Positions 1-9,280 are shown, counted from the stretch's first letter. The stretch: 64,000 nucleotides of DNA from Filimonas lacunae (GCF_002355595.1 NZ_AP017422.1:6142823-6206822); one strand, 5' to 3'. A program made the numbers and translations. Notes: generated by a model not told the origin, from the letters alone.

Positions 1-589
1 CCAGCAGCAGGTCAAAGAAATAACCACTTGCCACAATAGCAATCTGCTCCATCGATTCAATATACCCCTGTATGCTTTCCCTGTATTTTAATGGCTCTAT
101 TTTTTTATCCCATTTCAGCGGGTTGAATTGCCATAAGGGCTGTGTATAGCCTATACCAAACGGTACGCTATTGTATAAGGTTACCTCACTTTCAAAATCA
201 TCGAACCGCTGCAGCTGCGTAGTGCCAAAAATATTGCCCCCGGTAGCAGCAATGCTTTGGCTGAAAGAGAGGTTTACAGAAGAATTATTGTTGTGCACCG
301 GCTGAAACAGCACCGACCCGTCTGGCTGCTGTACCTCAGTATAGGTTTTATTATATCCGGGCAATATTCCATTCAAAGATAACTGGGGTTGATAATTGCT
401 ACGGTAAGTGCGGTATTGCCAATACCGGGTTTTGCGTATAGTAGCCGCCTGCCGGGCTGCAATAGATTGCGTTTTCGCCAGTTGCACTACCTGCTGTAAA
501 CTCAGCCGCAGGGTATCTGCCGGTTGCTGTGCAGCTACATAGCCGGTTAACAACAACAATAGCCACACCATATGCTTGCTCCGTTTCAT
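1..589 (-). CDS. TolC-family outer membrane efflux protein, C-terminus cut by window edge
   Basis: The minus strand stays open from the ATG at 589 to the window edge, giving 196 codons of the N-terminus. It begins with a signal peptide (KRSKHMVWLLLLLLTGYVAA) and continues into a TolC-like region, with the LSLQQVVQLAKTQS helix start and a stretch rich in Gln, Asn and aromatic residues typical of outer membrane beta-strands. TolC-family proteins form the outer membrane duct of efflux pumps or type I secretion. It starts 13 bp after the HlyD-type adaptor stops, so the two are surely co-transcribed. An inner membrane transporter (usually MacB/FtsX-type next to such pairs in this phylum) would be expected beyond the edge. 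Family call good; substrate unknown. Confidence 0.8.
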   Translation of the reverse strand, partial: MKRSKHMVWLLLLLTGYVAAQQPADTLRLSLQQVVQLAKTQSIAARQAATIRKTRYWQYRTYRSNYQPQLSLNGILPGYNKTYTEVQQPDGSVLFQPVHNNNSSVNLSFSQSIAATGGNIFGTTQLQRFDDFESEVTLYNSVPFGIGYTQPLWQFNPLKWDKKIEPLKYRESIQGYIESMEQIAIVASGYFFDLLL

Positions 590-602
590 TTGCTTACAAG
601 AA

Positions 603-1850
603 TTAAGGGTGAATAGTGATATTTTGTACATTTTTATACCGGCTCATATCCGATATAATCACCACTTCACCCGGCTGCACATTGCCTTTGATTTCTACGT
701 AATCAAAATTGCTCAGCCCTATTTCCACACTTCTTCGCCGCGCCACCCCGTTCTTTACCACAAAAATGTCCTGTAAAGCAGGCCCTTTAAACGCTGGTCC
801 ATTAGCCAACCGCAACACCTGTTTATGGCTTTCGGTAACCACATACACTTCTACTTTCATGTTGGGCCTTAACAAAGCATAACCCGCAGTATCAGGCTGC
901 ACTTCAAAACCTGCAATATTGTTTTGCACAGAGGGTTGAATATGAGTAATCACACCACGTATACGACTATCGTTCACTTTCACAATAACCGGTTGTCCAT
1001 TGTACAATTGTGGCAGGTAAGTATCAGTAATGCTTCCCTGTATAGTAAAGCTGCTTAAATCGGCAATACGTGCCACAGGCTCGCCTTCATGAATGGCAAT
1101 ACCTACATTCCTGTTCACCCAGGTAACCACACCGTGACGGCTGGCAGAAACTTTGGCCTGTGCTAACTTATGCTGTAATTGCTTCAACTCGTTTTCCTGA
1201 ATGCTGGCAGTAATGGCCGCTTCGCGCAGTTGCAGCTGCATGGTCTGTTGCCGGTTCGTCAGGTCGTTTTCCAGTTGCTGTTTTTCCAGGCGCGCCACCT
1301 TTAATTCCAGCTCTGCTTTCTCTATGCTTTCCCGGGTACCGCCACCTGCCTTGTATAAACGCTTTGCGTTTTCTACATCGGCTTCCAGGCTGGCTATGCG
1401 CAAGTGTTTTACCTCATTGTTCGATTGCAGATCGTAATAGCTTTTATCTAACTCCAGCTTTAGTTTTCGCATATCGTTATGCCTAGATTCCAGCTGAAAT
1501 GTCAATTTCTCATAATCCGTTTGTGCAGTGGCTTTATCCAGCAATAGCACTGGCGTACCGGCTTCTACCGTACTTCCTGGCGGTAGCAATACCTGGCGGA
1601 TAGTGGCGTTTACTGAACTACTAATGGTTTCTTCAAAAGCAGGCAGTACCTCACCTGAAGCAGTAAGCGTGTTTTCAATATCACCCATTTCTACCGCGGC
1701 CGTCATCACCTTGTCACTGTCCAACGTCACTCCCACCCAGGCATGTATGCTCCATAACAACACAGCCAGTAATAACAGCAGTCCGCCTGTATACCACAGT
1801 AGTTGCTTTAGTTTGGTTCTTTTTACTTCCGTTTCAATAATTGTATCCAT
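603..1850 (-). CDS. HlyD/AcrA-type periplasmic adaptor (membrane fusion protein)
   Basis: 415 residues: a short cytoplasmic N-terminus, one membrane anchor at about 17-38, a lipoyl-like half near 75-110 (VLLPPGSTVEAGTPVLLLD), a long Gln/Leu/Glu-rich coiled coil at about 110-230, then the second lipoyl half (SASRHGVVTWVNRNVG) and a beta-barrel region. This is the layout of adaptors that join an inner membrane transporter to a TolC duct. The next gene is a TolC-family protein only 13 bp downstream. The upstream 280 bp hold a sigma54-like promoter and a palindrome, suggesting control by an NtrC-type activator, as I recall for many HlyD/MacB/TolC operons in Bacteroidota. The cargo cannot be told from the sequence. 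Confidence 0.88.
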   Translation of the reverse strand: MDTIIETEVKRTKLKQLLWYTGGLLLLLAVLLWSIHAWVGVTLDSDKVMTAAVEMGDIENTLTASGEVLPAFEETISSSVNATIRQVLLPPGSTVEAGTPVLLLDKATAQTDYEKLTFQLESRHNDMRKLKLELDKSYYDLQSNNEVKHLRIASLEADVENAKRLYKAGGGTRESIEKAELELKVARLEKQQLENDLTNRQQTMQLQLREAAITASIQENELKQLQHKLAQAKVSASRHGVVTWVNRNVGIAIHEGEPVARIADLSSFTIQGSITDTYLPQLYNGQPVIVKVNDSRIRGVITHIQPSVQNNIAGFEVQPDTAGYALLRPNMKVEVYVVTESHKQVLRLANGPAFKGPALQDIFVVKNGVARRRSVEIGLSNFDYVEIKGNVQPGEVVIISDMSRYKNVQNITIHP

Positions 1851-1873
1851 ACAAACAATGATGACGGAAGGGT

Positions 1874-1889
1874 TTCAAGAGGGATGCCA
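1874..1889 (-). promoter_or_regulatory. sigma54-like -24/-12 promoter before the HlyD-type gene
   Basis: On the minus strand the sequence TGGCATCCCTCTTGAA aligns gap-free with the sigma54 consensus TGGCACGNNNNTTGCW. The -24 TGGCA is intact and TTG of the -12 element is intact; the differences are at positions 6, 7 and the C of the -12 GC. It lies 24-39 bp before the adaptor start codon and is preceded by a perfect inverted repeat. Inference from pattern only. Confidence 0.45.
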
Positions 1890-1939
1890 AACCTAATACA
1901 TTCACTATGATGCACTTACGCCATCTCACAGACGTTTTT

Positions 1940-1957
1940 TTGTCCGGTATCGGACAA
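1940..1957. promoter_or_regulatory. perfect inverted repeat, possible activator site
   Basis: TTGTCCG-gtat-CGGACAA: two perfect 7-bp arms round a 4-bp centre, centred about 98 bp before the adaptor ATG and about 60 bp upstream of the sigma54-like -24/-12 element. Size, symmetry and position suit a dimeric enhancer-binding protein. Nothing else explains it, and no T-tract follows, so it is not a terminator. Confidence 0.45.
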
Positions 1958-2130
1958 GTTGTTTGTTATTGGGAAAAGAAGGGTGTTAGCTAATTAAAAA
2001 CAAACAGGCTTGAGTAAATGAGTCACTTATAGTTCAATAATCTTGGGGGCATGGTGTGCATTTGAAAGAAACGTACCAGTAACCCATTCTGTTTTAATTT
2101 TCATATAGCCGGTAACGACAAGAAGAAACT

Positions 2131-3111
2131 CTACAACTGATAAGCCCTATCTCCATGTCTTCTTATGAGCACGTAAGCAATTACCCCTACTAATAGCCAG
2201 AACAATTGACGTACCCTTCGTAAAATGGAAGCCGCTATCCATATGGCAGTTCCATGAATGCCTATCATCCCCAGCATCATCTTATTACCGTATTCTTCTA
2301 CACCCGCCTGCCCCGGAATAAATGCGCCTGCCGATTTAAACAACACTACTCCCATATCTACTAATAAAGACTTAACGACATCGGCATGTGTGCCCAGGAT
2401 GCGGAGGATAAAATAAATTTCCAGAGAACCTACCGTCCAATGCAGGAAAGTAAAAAAACAGGCCATCAGTAATGCGCGCCTGTTATTACGATATAGCTCT
2501 TTACTTTCTGCCATCGTTTCCCGCATGGCCGCACGCAAGGCTGCCGTTTTCTTTGCTACAAAAAGATACACTGTTGTAGTACGTGCTTTTTTAATACCCC
2601 AAAAAACTATACACACTATAAGCACAACACCTGCCAGCCAGCATAACACTTTAGCTACAACACCCGCAGTGATAACAGGTGCAGGCCCGGCAGCCAACAG
2701 CAATATCAACGCCCCGGAAAACAGCACTACCTGTGTAATAATCATGATGGCCCTTGACACCAGTATGGAAGCATGCACCGTGCTTTTCTTCACAGGGTAG
2801 TTACGCAACATCCATGCTTTCATAGCTTCACCGGCAATAATGCTGGCCGGGTTAAACAATGTTACCGTTTCTCCTACATGCCTTATCAGGAATAGCCGGA
2901 AAACCGGAATATGATTTCGCTGGTCGCCCATGCAATACCGCCAGCTGATAGTAGCACATATATAGCCCAGGCAGGTGGTTATAATCAGTAACCAGAAATC
3001 ATTGCCGGTATGCGTCAGCAGCCTGGACACCTGTGTAAAATCGGTGGCCCAGATGAATACCCCCAGGGAAACACCTACCGATAGCAGAATCAGTATTCTA
3101 ACTAGCTTCAT
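2131..3111 (-). CDS. UPF0104/LPG-synthase-like integral membrane protein (flippase-like domain)
   Basis: 326 residues from the ATG at 3111 (MKLVRILILLSVGVSLG). The frame is open further upstream, but the extra residues lie wholly inside the preceding gene and are not membrane-like, so this start is preferred. The protein has eight or more hydrophobic segments and features of the lysylphosphatidylglycerol synthetase transmembrane/UPF0104 family: SWRYCMGDQ, FNPASIIAGEAMKAWMLR and PGQAGVEEYGNKM. Members are linked with lipid or glycolipid transport and are often beside glycosyltransferases. It overlaps the end of the upstream GT4-like gene by 14 bp, implying translational coupling. Exact substrate unknown. 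Confidence 0.8.
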   Translation of the reverse strand: MKLVRILILLSVGVSLGVFIWATDFTQVSRLLTHTGNDFWLLIITTCLGYICATISWRYCMGDQRNHIPVFRLFLIRHVGETVTLFNPASIIAGEAMKAWMLRNYPVKKSTVHASILVSRAIMIITQVVLFSGALILLLAAGPAPVITAGVVAKVLCWLAGVVLIVCIVFWGIKKARTTTVYLFVAKKTAALRAAMRETMAESKELYRNNRRALLMACFFTFLHWTVGSLEIYFILRILGTHADVVKSLLVDMGVVLFKSAGAFIPGQAGVEEYGNKMMLGMIGIHGTAIWIAASILRRVRQLFWLLVGVIAYVLIRRHGDRAYQL

Positions 3112-3829
3112 AGTACAAAGGCTTACTGGTGTTGACCTTAGGTTGACTGCGGGCAAGAAAAAGAAGATCGTTAAAATAGGTATTGGCCAGCTCCCGCCAG
3201 TTTTGTTGTGCATCCTGCTCTTCCATCCCGGCCAGTACGTTTTTCTCTGGCGAAAAAAGCGTACTGTCAATATCTCTTTGCCACAACTTCATCTTACATT
3301 GCTGCACGCCCATGTTTAAAAGTTCCGTTTGCATCGTTTCTGAAGGCACGTATATAAGACTGCATTGATTATAAAATACCCGCTGCCCCTCTGTTACAGT
3401 CTGCTTTACACTATGAATTAAAAACGGGATATGCTTTAAATAGTAATCGATGTAGGATATAAAATATGTATGGTAAATAGACAACACAGGAATGTGTTGT
3501 TTCAGCGCATACTTCATGGCAAAATTGCCCAGTAAGGAAGGCGTGGCTATATGAATAACCTCTGGCTGAAAAGCCTGTAGCCTGTCACATAAATGCTGTT
3601 GCGCCAGCCCTGGCAAGGCCATCTTATAAGAAGTATTTACCGGAAGTGTAACCGCAGGTACATGTACACATTCAAAACCCTGTATGGTAGCAGGACCTGT
3701 GCTGCAAACAAACAGGAATTCAAACAGGGAGGAATCAATTCTATCAATCAACTGAAACATGGTGCGGCAAGCGCCATCAATATCTTTTTCCAGCACCTCT
3801 GCAAAGAAGGCTACTTTCATTCGTTTCAT
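3098..3829 (-). CDS. GT4-type glycosyltransferase, shortened (second domain largely absent)
   Basis: 243 residues. The N-terminal half is a clear GT-B acceptor domain of the GT4 family: KVAFFAEVLEKDIDGACRTM, FEFLFVCSTGP, QPEVIHIATPSLLG, HIPVLSIYHTYF, and the linker WQRDIDSTLFSPEKN. After that linker a full enzyme needs about 150 more residues forming the nucleotide-sugar-binding domain with its EX7E-type motif. Here the chain passes at once to a segment (DAQQNWRELANTYFNDLLFLA) resembling the extreme C-terminal helix of such enzymes. This looks like an in-frame internal deletion. Without the donor domain catalysis is unlikely; it may be a relic or a non-catalytic partner of the overlapping membrane protein downstream. 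Confidence 0.7.
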   Translation of the reverse strand: MKRMKVAFFAEVLEKDIDGACRTMFQLIDRIDSSLFEFLFVCSTGPATIQGFECVHVPAVTLPVNTSYKMALPGLAQQHLCDRLQAFQPEVIHIATPSLLGNFAMKYALKQHIPVLSIYHTYFISYIDYYLKHIPFLIHSVKQTVTEGQRVFYNQCSLIYVPSETMQTELLNMGVQQCKMKLWQRDIDSTLFSPEKNVLAGMEEQDAQQNWRELANTYFNDLLFLARSQPKVNTSKPLYYEAS

Positions 3830-4179
3830 AAGTTATAGTTTGGTAGGCATTAATAAGAATAGCTTCCGCGGTTGCCATATGCAATGAACGGTGCGCATAT
3901 CTCAGAATTTAGTTATCTAAAGCTATTCTTTCCATGTGTCCGGTAGGTTACCAATGTGTGATACGTTATTTAAGAAATGATAAAGTATATGTTAACGATC
4001 ATCCCCGCTATTGGTGTCAGTATTTGCAGGAATGTAATGTAACGAAATGAAAAACAAGCGATTAGTAATACCTGCGCCAAAAAAGATATGAAAAACAAAA
4101 AACTGCCATAAAATAAAAGCCCCTGGAAAAGTGTGTTTTCTTCCAGGGGCAATCATTAATAATGGATGGGAGAATTATA
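3830..4179. other. intergenic region without a supported gene
   Basis: Holds the res terminator and presumably the promoter of the glycosyltransferase gene. A 60-codon minus-strand frame (3970-4152) encodes two hydrophobic stretches, but its first codons are the terminator stem and its Phe-rich start comes from the U-tract, so it is not called as a gene. Confidence 0.5.
4108..4150 (-). terminator. intrinsic terminator after res
   Basis: GCCCCTGGAA and TTCCAGGGGC form a perfect 10-bp stem with a 12-nt loop. On the minus strand it is followed by TTTTATTTTAT. It lies 30 bp past the res stop codon. Confidence 0.85.
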
Positions 4180-7128
4180 TTACACTTCATCTATAATTTC
4201 CCTGATGGTTTTATTATGCAGCTGTGTGTTAAACACTACTGTATAGCCATCTATTGTTAATTGCTGAAAGAATTCCCTGGCACAATCGATTTTGGCTTGT
4301 TCTATTCCCCTTAACGTAGTTTGGTTTTCTACGTCTTTTGTTTCAATAACTACATGTAGCACCTTTTCACCATTGTTCTTTTTAATCACATACATAAAGT
4401 CCGGACTGTACGACTGGCCTGTGATAGTGGGAATGGCAATGCTGCCTTTGGGTATTTTACCATATACAACTACTTCCTCAATACCTCCCGCCAATAAGTT
4501 TTCTTTCTCAAGCGGCGAATCAAAAGCATATACATCATAAAGGTAATTGCGTGACGGACTGCCTTCGATAAACTTAGTGCCGATAAGGCCCTGTGTTATT
4601 TCCATTTTGGGCGTGCCATCCGAGTAGGTTAAAGCAGTAGCCCTTACCGGAAGATTCATTTTAGAATAGCTAAATTTCCCTGGTAGATTCTCCACTTTCC
4701 AGTCATAAAAAAGCTTTACAAAATTCGCAGCGCTCTGCTCGTTGATTTGTTCCGCCGGGATAGTATTCATTTTCCCGTATTCCACCCATACCTGATGCAA
4801 TAACTGTATAGGCAAGTTGGTTTGGCGGCTGATGCGCTTTAAAAATTCACTATAGGGCAATGGCTTGTTGATGGCAAACTGCACGCCTGAATCTTCCTGC
4901 GTGGTAGCCCTTGTTCCTGCTGTATGTAATTCAGCGCGCCTGCTGGTGATATAAGTATCCGCCAAAACGCCTTTTGCCACTATATCTAATAAACCATTCA
5001 AAAGAAAGCTCTCCTGCTCTACTTTTTCGTAGTGCAGCATGTATTTAGTATTGATAGCTTCCCACAATGTTTTTAGTTCATAATAAACAGCCGGACGAAT
5101 CCTTATTTTCCGTTCCTTTCTTTTATTCCTGTCTTCTATCTTTCCTGCTTGCAGGCCTATCGCGAATTCCGGATAGTCCTCAAAGAATTTCCCGGTATTT
5201 TCAGTTTGAATATTCTTATTGTGATCGATATATTTTTTAGTGAGTAGATCTATAAAAAGCGTATCCACCTCCATTTTTCGTTTAGCAGCCACTTCCAGAA
5301 TTTTCTCTTCATTTATTACAAAGCCTTCTGACAGGTCAGCATTAATTTCTGCCACCAGCTTATCCGCAAAATCAGCTTCAGTAAAATCTATAATATAGTT
5401 GAGCTTAAACGCTTCATTGGATATACGATTACCAAACTCATCTACCGGCAAGCGCAAACCACGTCCCACTTCCTGGATCTTACTGTTTTCACTGCCACTG
5501 CTTCTCAGCTTGGCAATAGTGAAAATATTAGGGTTATCCCATCCTTCCTTTAATGTCCATTTAGAAAACAAAAACCTGCGGGTATTGAATTGTCCCTCTT
5601 CCTCTTGAATGGCGAGCAGTTTCTTTTTCTCGTATAAGATTTCTTGTATCTCCTGCGCAATAGCTTCGTCCGAGCTACTATTGTCTTGCGCAAAATAGCC
5701 GGCATGGGTAGCATTCAAATCCGCCTTAGAAGCCAACAAGTATGCTTTATAGTCCTGCTCCTGTTCAGCAAGCGTAGGAATTAATGCATCAATTTTCTCC
5801 GTCAATAACCTTTCGAAAGTTTCTTTCAGATAAGGTTGCTTTTCCTGCCCTTCACTTACCCGGTACGAGAATATATCATCAATAAAAAACAGGGCAAGTG
5901 TTTTTATTTTATTGTTTCTGCTGAAGTTGATACGCTCTGTTTCAAAATGGCGCTCCAGTGCCAGGCGAATCATGCTTTCCTGGTACGAGCTGGAATAAAT
6001 ATCTGTACTAAACTCCTCGCCTGTAGCCTTTGCCTGGCCGTTCGACAATTCAATAGTATTGTTGGTAATAGCATCTATTACGATGCCTTCCAGTTCGGGA
6101 GCTATTATCCCCAGACTATCTCCCTTCTTTAAATCAAACGGCCTGGTAGCAGCATCTCTTTGAATAAGGTTTAATCTAACAGACGTTTTAGAAGTCACGC
6201 TCATTACTTTCACCTTATCCAGCCTTTGATTTATCGGCTCAAAGTGTTCTTTGGCAATACCTTTTATCAGGTTTTGATTGAAGGCCTGAAAGGAATTTAA
6301 ATCATACAACAGGTTATGATAATCCTTCCGCCTGACTTTATTCTTTCCTTTACCGGCTTCTATTTCAGGGAACGTAGCCCCTAAACGAATAATAACTTGC
6401 GGACAAATGCTTTTTTCAATAAACTCATAGGCTTTTTGTGTTTTGCTGAAACGATGTGGTTCATCAATAATAACAAAAGGCCTGGTGGCTTTTATACCTT
6501 CTGTCGGTTTATAAAAACCTTCTACTGCATAGTCATAAGTATCAGTGAGTAATTTAGAGGTGCCGCCCAATAAGCTCATATTCACCAGCAATACATAAAT
6601 TTTATTGGTGTTCTGGCTACTACCCGCAACAAACTCTCTTACAACACCCGGAAAAGCATTCTTTCCTTTTTTCTTTTTGTTAGCTTCCAGCACTAATACG
6701 TCTAACTCTGTTCCATAACCACACTGGTCTTTGAAATGACGCCTGGTGTAACCATCTTCCATAAACTGCCGGGCTCCTGCCTTAATAGCCAGCGTAGGAA
6801 CAGCTACTATAAATTTATTGATGCCATAACGCTTGTGTAACTCAAACATGGTAGCCGTGTACACATAAGTTTTACCTGTACCGGTTTCCATCTTCACATC
6901 CAGGTTGAAGTAATTACCAATCTCGTTGTGCGCTTTATATTCAGCTGGTATGCCATTCTCTTTCTGCACCTGTGCCACATAGGTCATCAGGGCATGCTTG
7001 TCTAACAACAAGGCCGGATTCTGGTAATACAGGCTATTCTTCAATATCACATCCAGGCTGAATGCGTTGGCTATAGACGTATATGCTTTTACCTGGTGCG
7101 GTAAATCATTTTTTAATATCAGCTCCAT
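4180..7128 (-). CDS. res: type III restriction enzyme Res subunit (helicase-endonuclease)
   Basis: 982 residues, the usual size for type III Res. The N-terminus carries a superfamily 2 ATPase: Walker A ETGTGKT at 81-87, motif Ia FIVAVPTLAIKAG near 106-118, and a DEAD-like box DEPH at 222-225. The helicase second half holds SKWTLKEGWDNPNIF and the QEVGRGLRLP motif VI. The C-terminal nuclease is a PD-(D/E)XK type, with PD at 909-910 and ETK at 929-931. Res needs Mod to find its sites, uses ATP for diffusion or translocation along DNA, and cuts about 25 bp from a head-to-head site pair. It starts 4 bp after mod ends. All key motifs are present, so it should be active. Confidence 0.95.
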   Translation of the reverse strand: MELILKNDLPHQVKAYTSIANAFSLDVILKNSLYYQNPALLLDKHALMTYVAQVQKENGIPAEYKAHNEIGNYFNLDVKMETGTGKTYVYTATMFELHKRYGINKFIVAVPTLAIKAGARQFMEDGYTRRHFKDQCGYGTELDVLVLEANKKKKGKNAFPGVVREFVAGSSQNTNKIYVLLVNMSLLGGTSKLLTDTYDYAVEGFYKPTEGIKATRPFVIIDEPHRFSKTQKAYEFIEKSICPQVIIRLGATFPEIEAGKGKNKVRRKDYHNLLYDLNSFQAFNQNLIKGIAKEHFEPINQRLDKVKVMSVTSKTSVRLNLIQRDAATRPFDLKKGDSLGIIAPELEGIVIDAITNNTIELSNGQAKATGEEFSTDIYSSSYQESMIRLALERHFETERINFSRNNKIKTLALFFIDDIFSYRVSEGQEKQPYLKETFERLLTEKIDALIPTLAEQEQDYKAYLLASKADLNATHAGYFAQDNSSSDEAIAQEIQEILYEKKKLLAIQEEEGQFNTRRFLFSKWTLKEGWDNPNIFTIAKLRSSGSENSKIQEVGRGLRLPVDEFGNRISNEAFKLNYIIDFTEADFADKLVAEINADLSEGFVINEEKILEVAAKRKMEVDTLFIDLLTKKYIDHNKNIQTENTGKFFEDYPEFAIGLQAGKIEDRNKRKERKIRIRPAVYYELKTLWEAINTKYMLHYEKVEQESFLLNGLLDIVAKGVLADTYITSRRAELHTAGTRATTQEDSGVQFAINKPLPYSEFLKRISRQTNLPIQLLHQVWVEYGKMNTIPAEQINEQSAANFVKLFYDWKVENLPGKFSYSKMNLPVRATALTYSDGTPKMEITQGLIGTKFIEGSPSRNYLYDVYAFDSPLEKENLLAGGIEEVVVYGKIPKGSIAIPTITGQSYSPDFMYVIKKNNGEKVLHVVIETKDVENQTTLRGIEQAKIDCAREFFQQLTIDGYTVVFNTQLHNKTIREIIDEV

Positions 7129-7132
7129 AGCA

Positions 7133-9127
7133 TTAATACCTTACGGTGAAATTGATTTTTAAATTCCTCTCTCCATCATTCAGGATACGAAGGTTTTTCT
7201 CTATCATTTCATTGATGCTCCATTCGGGAAAGCTGTAACCAAATAATACCAGGCTCTCCGGATTAAAATGTCCATCTATATCATACTTGGTGATCAGGGC
7301 TTTCATGCTCTCCAATCCAAAACCAGCATCTATTAAGTATACATGCTTCTGATAGTAATAGGCCGTGTAACCAGCCAGGTTAATAGCCTGTGCATTTACC
7401 GTAAGACCATACCCATCTGCATTGAGCCAGGTAGCTAAAATAGCGGGCTTTCCAAAATCATCTAAAATGCTGGTATCAGTTAATAAAGCGGCTTTGTCAA
7501 AACTATCCAGTTTGTCTAAAGTGTTGGGGTTGGGTTCTGCAAGCAAATAGTGCTTAAATCCTAAGTCAGATGTGTTATCAGGCCGTTCTTCTTTTATCAC
7601 AGCCGCTGCCCTTTTAATACGTTCCATACCAACGTAATCCAGGGTGGCCGGGAGGTGATTGTCACGAAGAAATTCATACGCAATTTTCTGCGCATCCACT
7701 TCAGGGCTTATCACTTCCGGCAATTGCACCATAATAAATTTTCTCTTTCCACCATCCTCTGCATTTAACTTCATTACCGCATGAGCCGTTGTGGCAGAAC
7801 CGGAAAAGAAGTCCAATACCGTATCATGTTTAGACGTGGTAATAGATACTACTTTTTCTAATAAGCTAACAGGCTTGGTATAATCAAACACCTTTACATC
7901 AAAAAGCCTGGCCAGATCTTTTCGGGAGTTGTCGTTAGAATACTTATTATCTAAAAATTCCAATGTAGAAGTAGCCTTTTTTCTTTCAACAGTCTCGACA
8001 AAATATCCATTGCTATTTTTGCTGATAGTTGCATTCAGGTATGTTTTGGTGTAAATACGTTTACCACTCTTCCCTTCTTTCACAACCACAAAGCCATTTT
8101 GATTACCAAACTCGAACAAATCCTTCGACCAACGCCAGCACGAATCGCTTTTAGGGTTTCGTCTCTGCCTTTCCTCCATTTGTTCTTTAGTTGCATTACC
8201 AGGTCTTAATACTTCTCCATTTACTTCTATCTCGTAATCCAGAGAAGCGGAATACTGTATGGAATCATAGTCAAGCGTCTGGCTTAACTTATAAGCCCCC
8301 CTCTCCTCCACAAATTCATCTTCATGCACATAGCCCTGCCCTTCTAATGCACTCTTGTTAAGTTCCACTTCATCTGTTCTTCTATAAAAAAGAAGATAGT
8401 CGTTATTGTCAGCAATCAGCTCTGTGGTTTTTCCAGCCTTTTTGGTAATCCTTGGAAACTCAGCCACAAAGTTTTCTTCCCCAAACACATCATCACAAAG
8501 TAGTTTTAGGTTAGACCGCTCATTATCGTCAATGGAAATAAAGATTACGCCATCATTTTTCAACAGATCCCTTGCCAGCAGCAACCGACTATACATAAAC
8601 ATCAACCAGGCACTGTGAGAAGCAGAACCACGTTTGGTAAGATCGATAATCCGTCTGGCTTCTTCTTCACTCACACTTAGCTTTTCCTGCAGGTTTTCTC
8701 TGGTGTAATTGAAATTATCTGCATACACAAAGCCATCACCACCGGTGTTATAAGGAGGATCTATATAAATACATTTAATGCTTTTGTTGTAGCTTTTCAG
8801 CAAGTGCTTTAAGCCATCCAGGTTATCGCCACTGATGTATATGTTTTTGCTATTGGCATTTTCGGGCAAACTGTTATGTAATTCGTTGGGTTGTATAATA
8901 GTAGTGGTATCCGTACTGGCCAGTAACTTAGCATAGCTTTTACCCAAAAACTTTAATTCATATCCTTCCTCTACCACATTCGCACCTTTGGCTATTTCCG
9001 CTTTAAAACGTGTCATATCAAAAGAGCCATCTACTGCAAAGCAAGCAGCAAAATGCTCTTTCAGAATTTCCAGTTGACGGCTATTAGGTGTAATGTTTTC
9101 GTTTTGTTGTACTGTATCTTTTATCAT
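7133..9127 (-). CDS. mod: type III DNA methyltransferase Mod subunit
   Basis: 664 residues. Catalytic motif IV DPPYNTG (from 123) precedes the AdoMet-binding motif I FSGSATT (441-447), the order of beta-class N6-adenine methyltransferases. The 300 residues between, including the variable target recognition domain, set the DNA sequence recognised; the N-terminal helical part and the C-terminal domain are typical of Mod. Mod methylates one strand of an asymmetric site and gives specificity to Res, encoded 4 bp downstream. I see no long simple-sequence repeat in the gene that would make it phase-variable. The recognition site cannot be predicted. Confidence 0.95.
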   Translation of the reverse strand: MIKDTVQQNENITPNSRQLEILKEHFAACFAVDGSFDMTRFKAEIAKGANVVEEGYELKFLGKSYAKLLASTDTTTIIQPNELHNSLPENANSKNIYISGDNLDGLKHLLKSYNKSIKCIYIDPPYNTGGDGFVYADNFNYTRENLQEKLSVSEEEARRIIDLTKRGSASHSAWLMFMYSRLLLARDLLKNDGVIFISIDDNERSNLKLLCDDVFGEENFVAEFPRITKKAGKTTELIADNNDYLLFYRRTDEVELNKSALEGQGYVHEDEFVEERGAYKLSQTLDYDSIQYSASLDYEIEVNGEVLRPGNATKEQMEERQRRNPKSDSCWRWSKDLFEFGNQNGFVVVKEGKSGKRIYTKTYLNATISKNSNGYFVETVERKKATSTLEFLDNKYSNDNSRKDLARLFDVKVFDYTKPVSLLEKVVSITTSKHDTVLDFFSGSATTAHAVMKLNAEDGGKRKFIMVQLPEVISPEVDAQKIAYEFLRDNHLPATLDYVGMERIKRAAAVIKEERPDNTSDLGFKHYLLAEPNPNTLDKLDSFDKAALLTDTSILDDFGKPAILATWLNADGYGLTVNAQAINLAGYTAYYYQKHVYLIDAGFGLESMKALITKYDIDGHFNPESLVLFGYSFPEWSINEMIEKNLRILNDGERNLKINFTVRY

Positions 9128-9272
9128 CTTTTCCTTGATTATGACAGTAGGGACGGAATATTCATGTTCCTGTACAGCGCAAACAGATTCATCATAACTA
9201 ATTGAAATTGAAGCATTGATATGCCGTTTCGCAAGAGTATACTATAAGCTCCGACTGCCTGCTGCAAGGTAG

Positions 9273-9280
9273 CAAAAGTA
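9273..9280 (-). promoter_or_regulatory. -7 box of the mod-res promoter
   Basis: Minus strand TACTTTTG followed by C, a perfect match to the Bacteroidota -7 element TAnnTTTG. A possible TTG -33 element lies 24 nt further upstream. The leader would be about 140 nt. Confidence 0.5.

Noticed and set aside
3970-4152. 60-codon minus-strand frame with two hydrophobic stretches
   Set aside because: It begins inside the res terminator stem and its Phe-rich first part is the U-tract; no promoter or family support.
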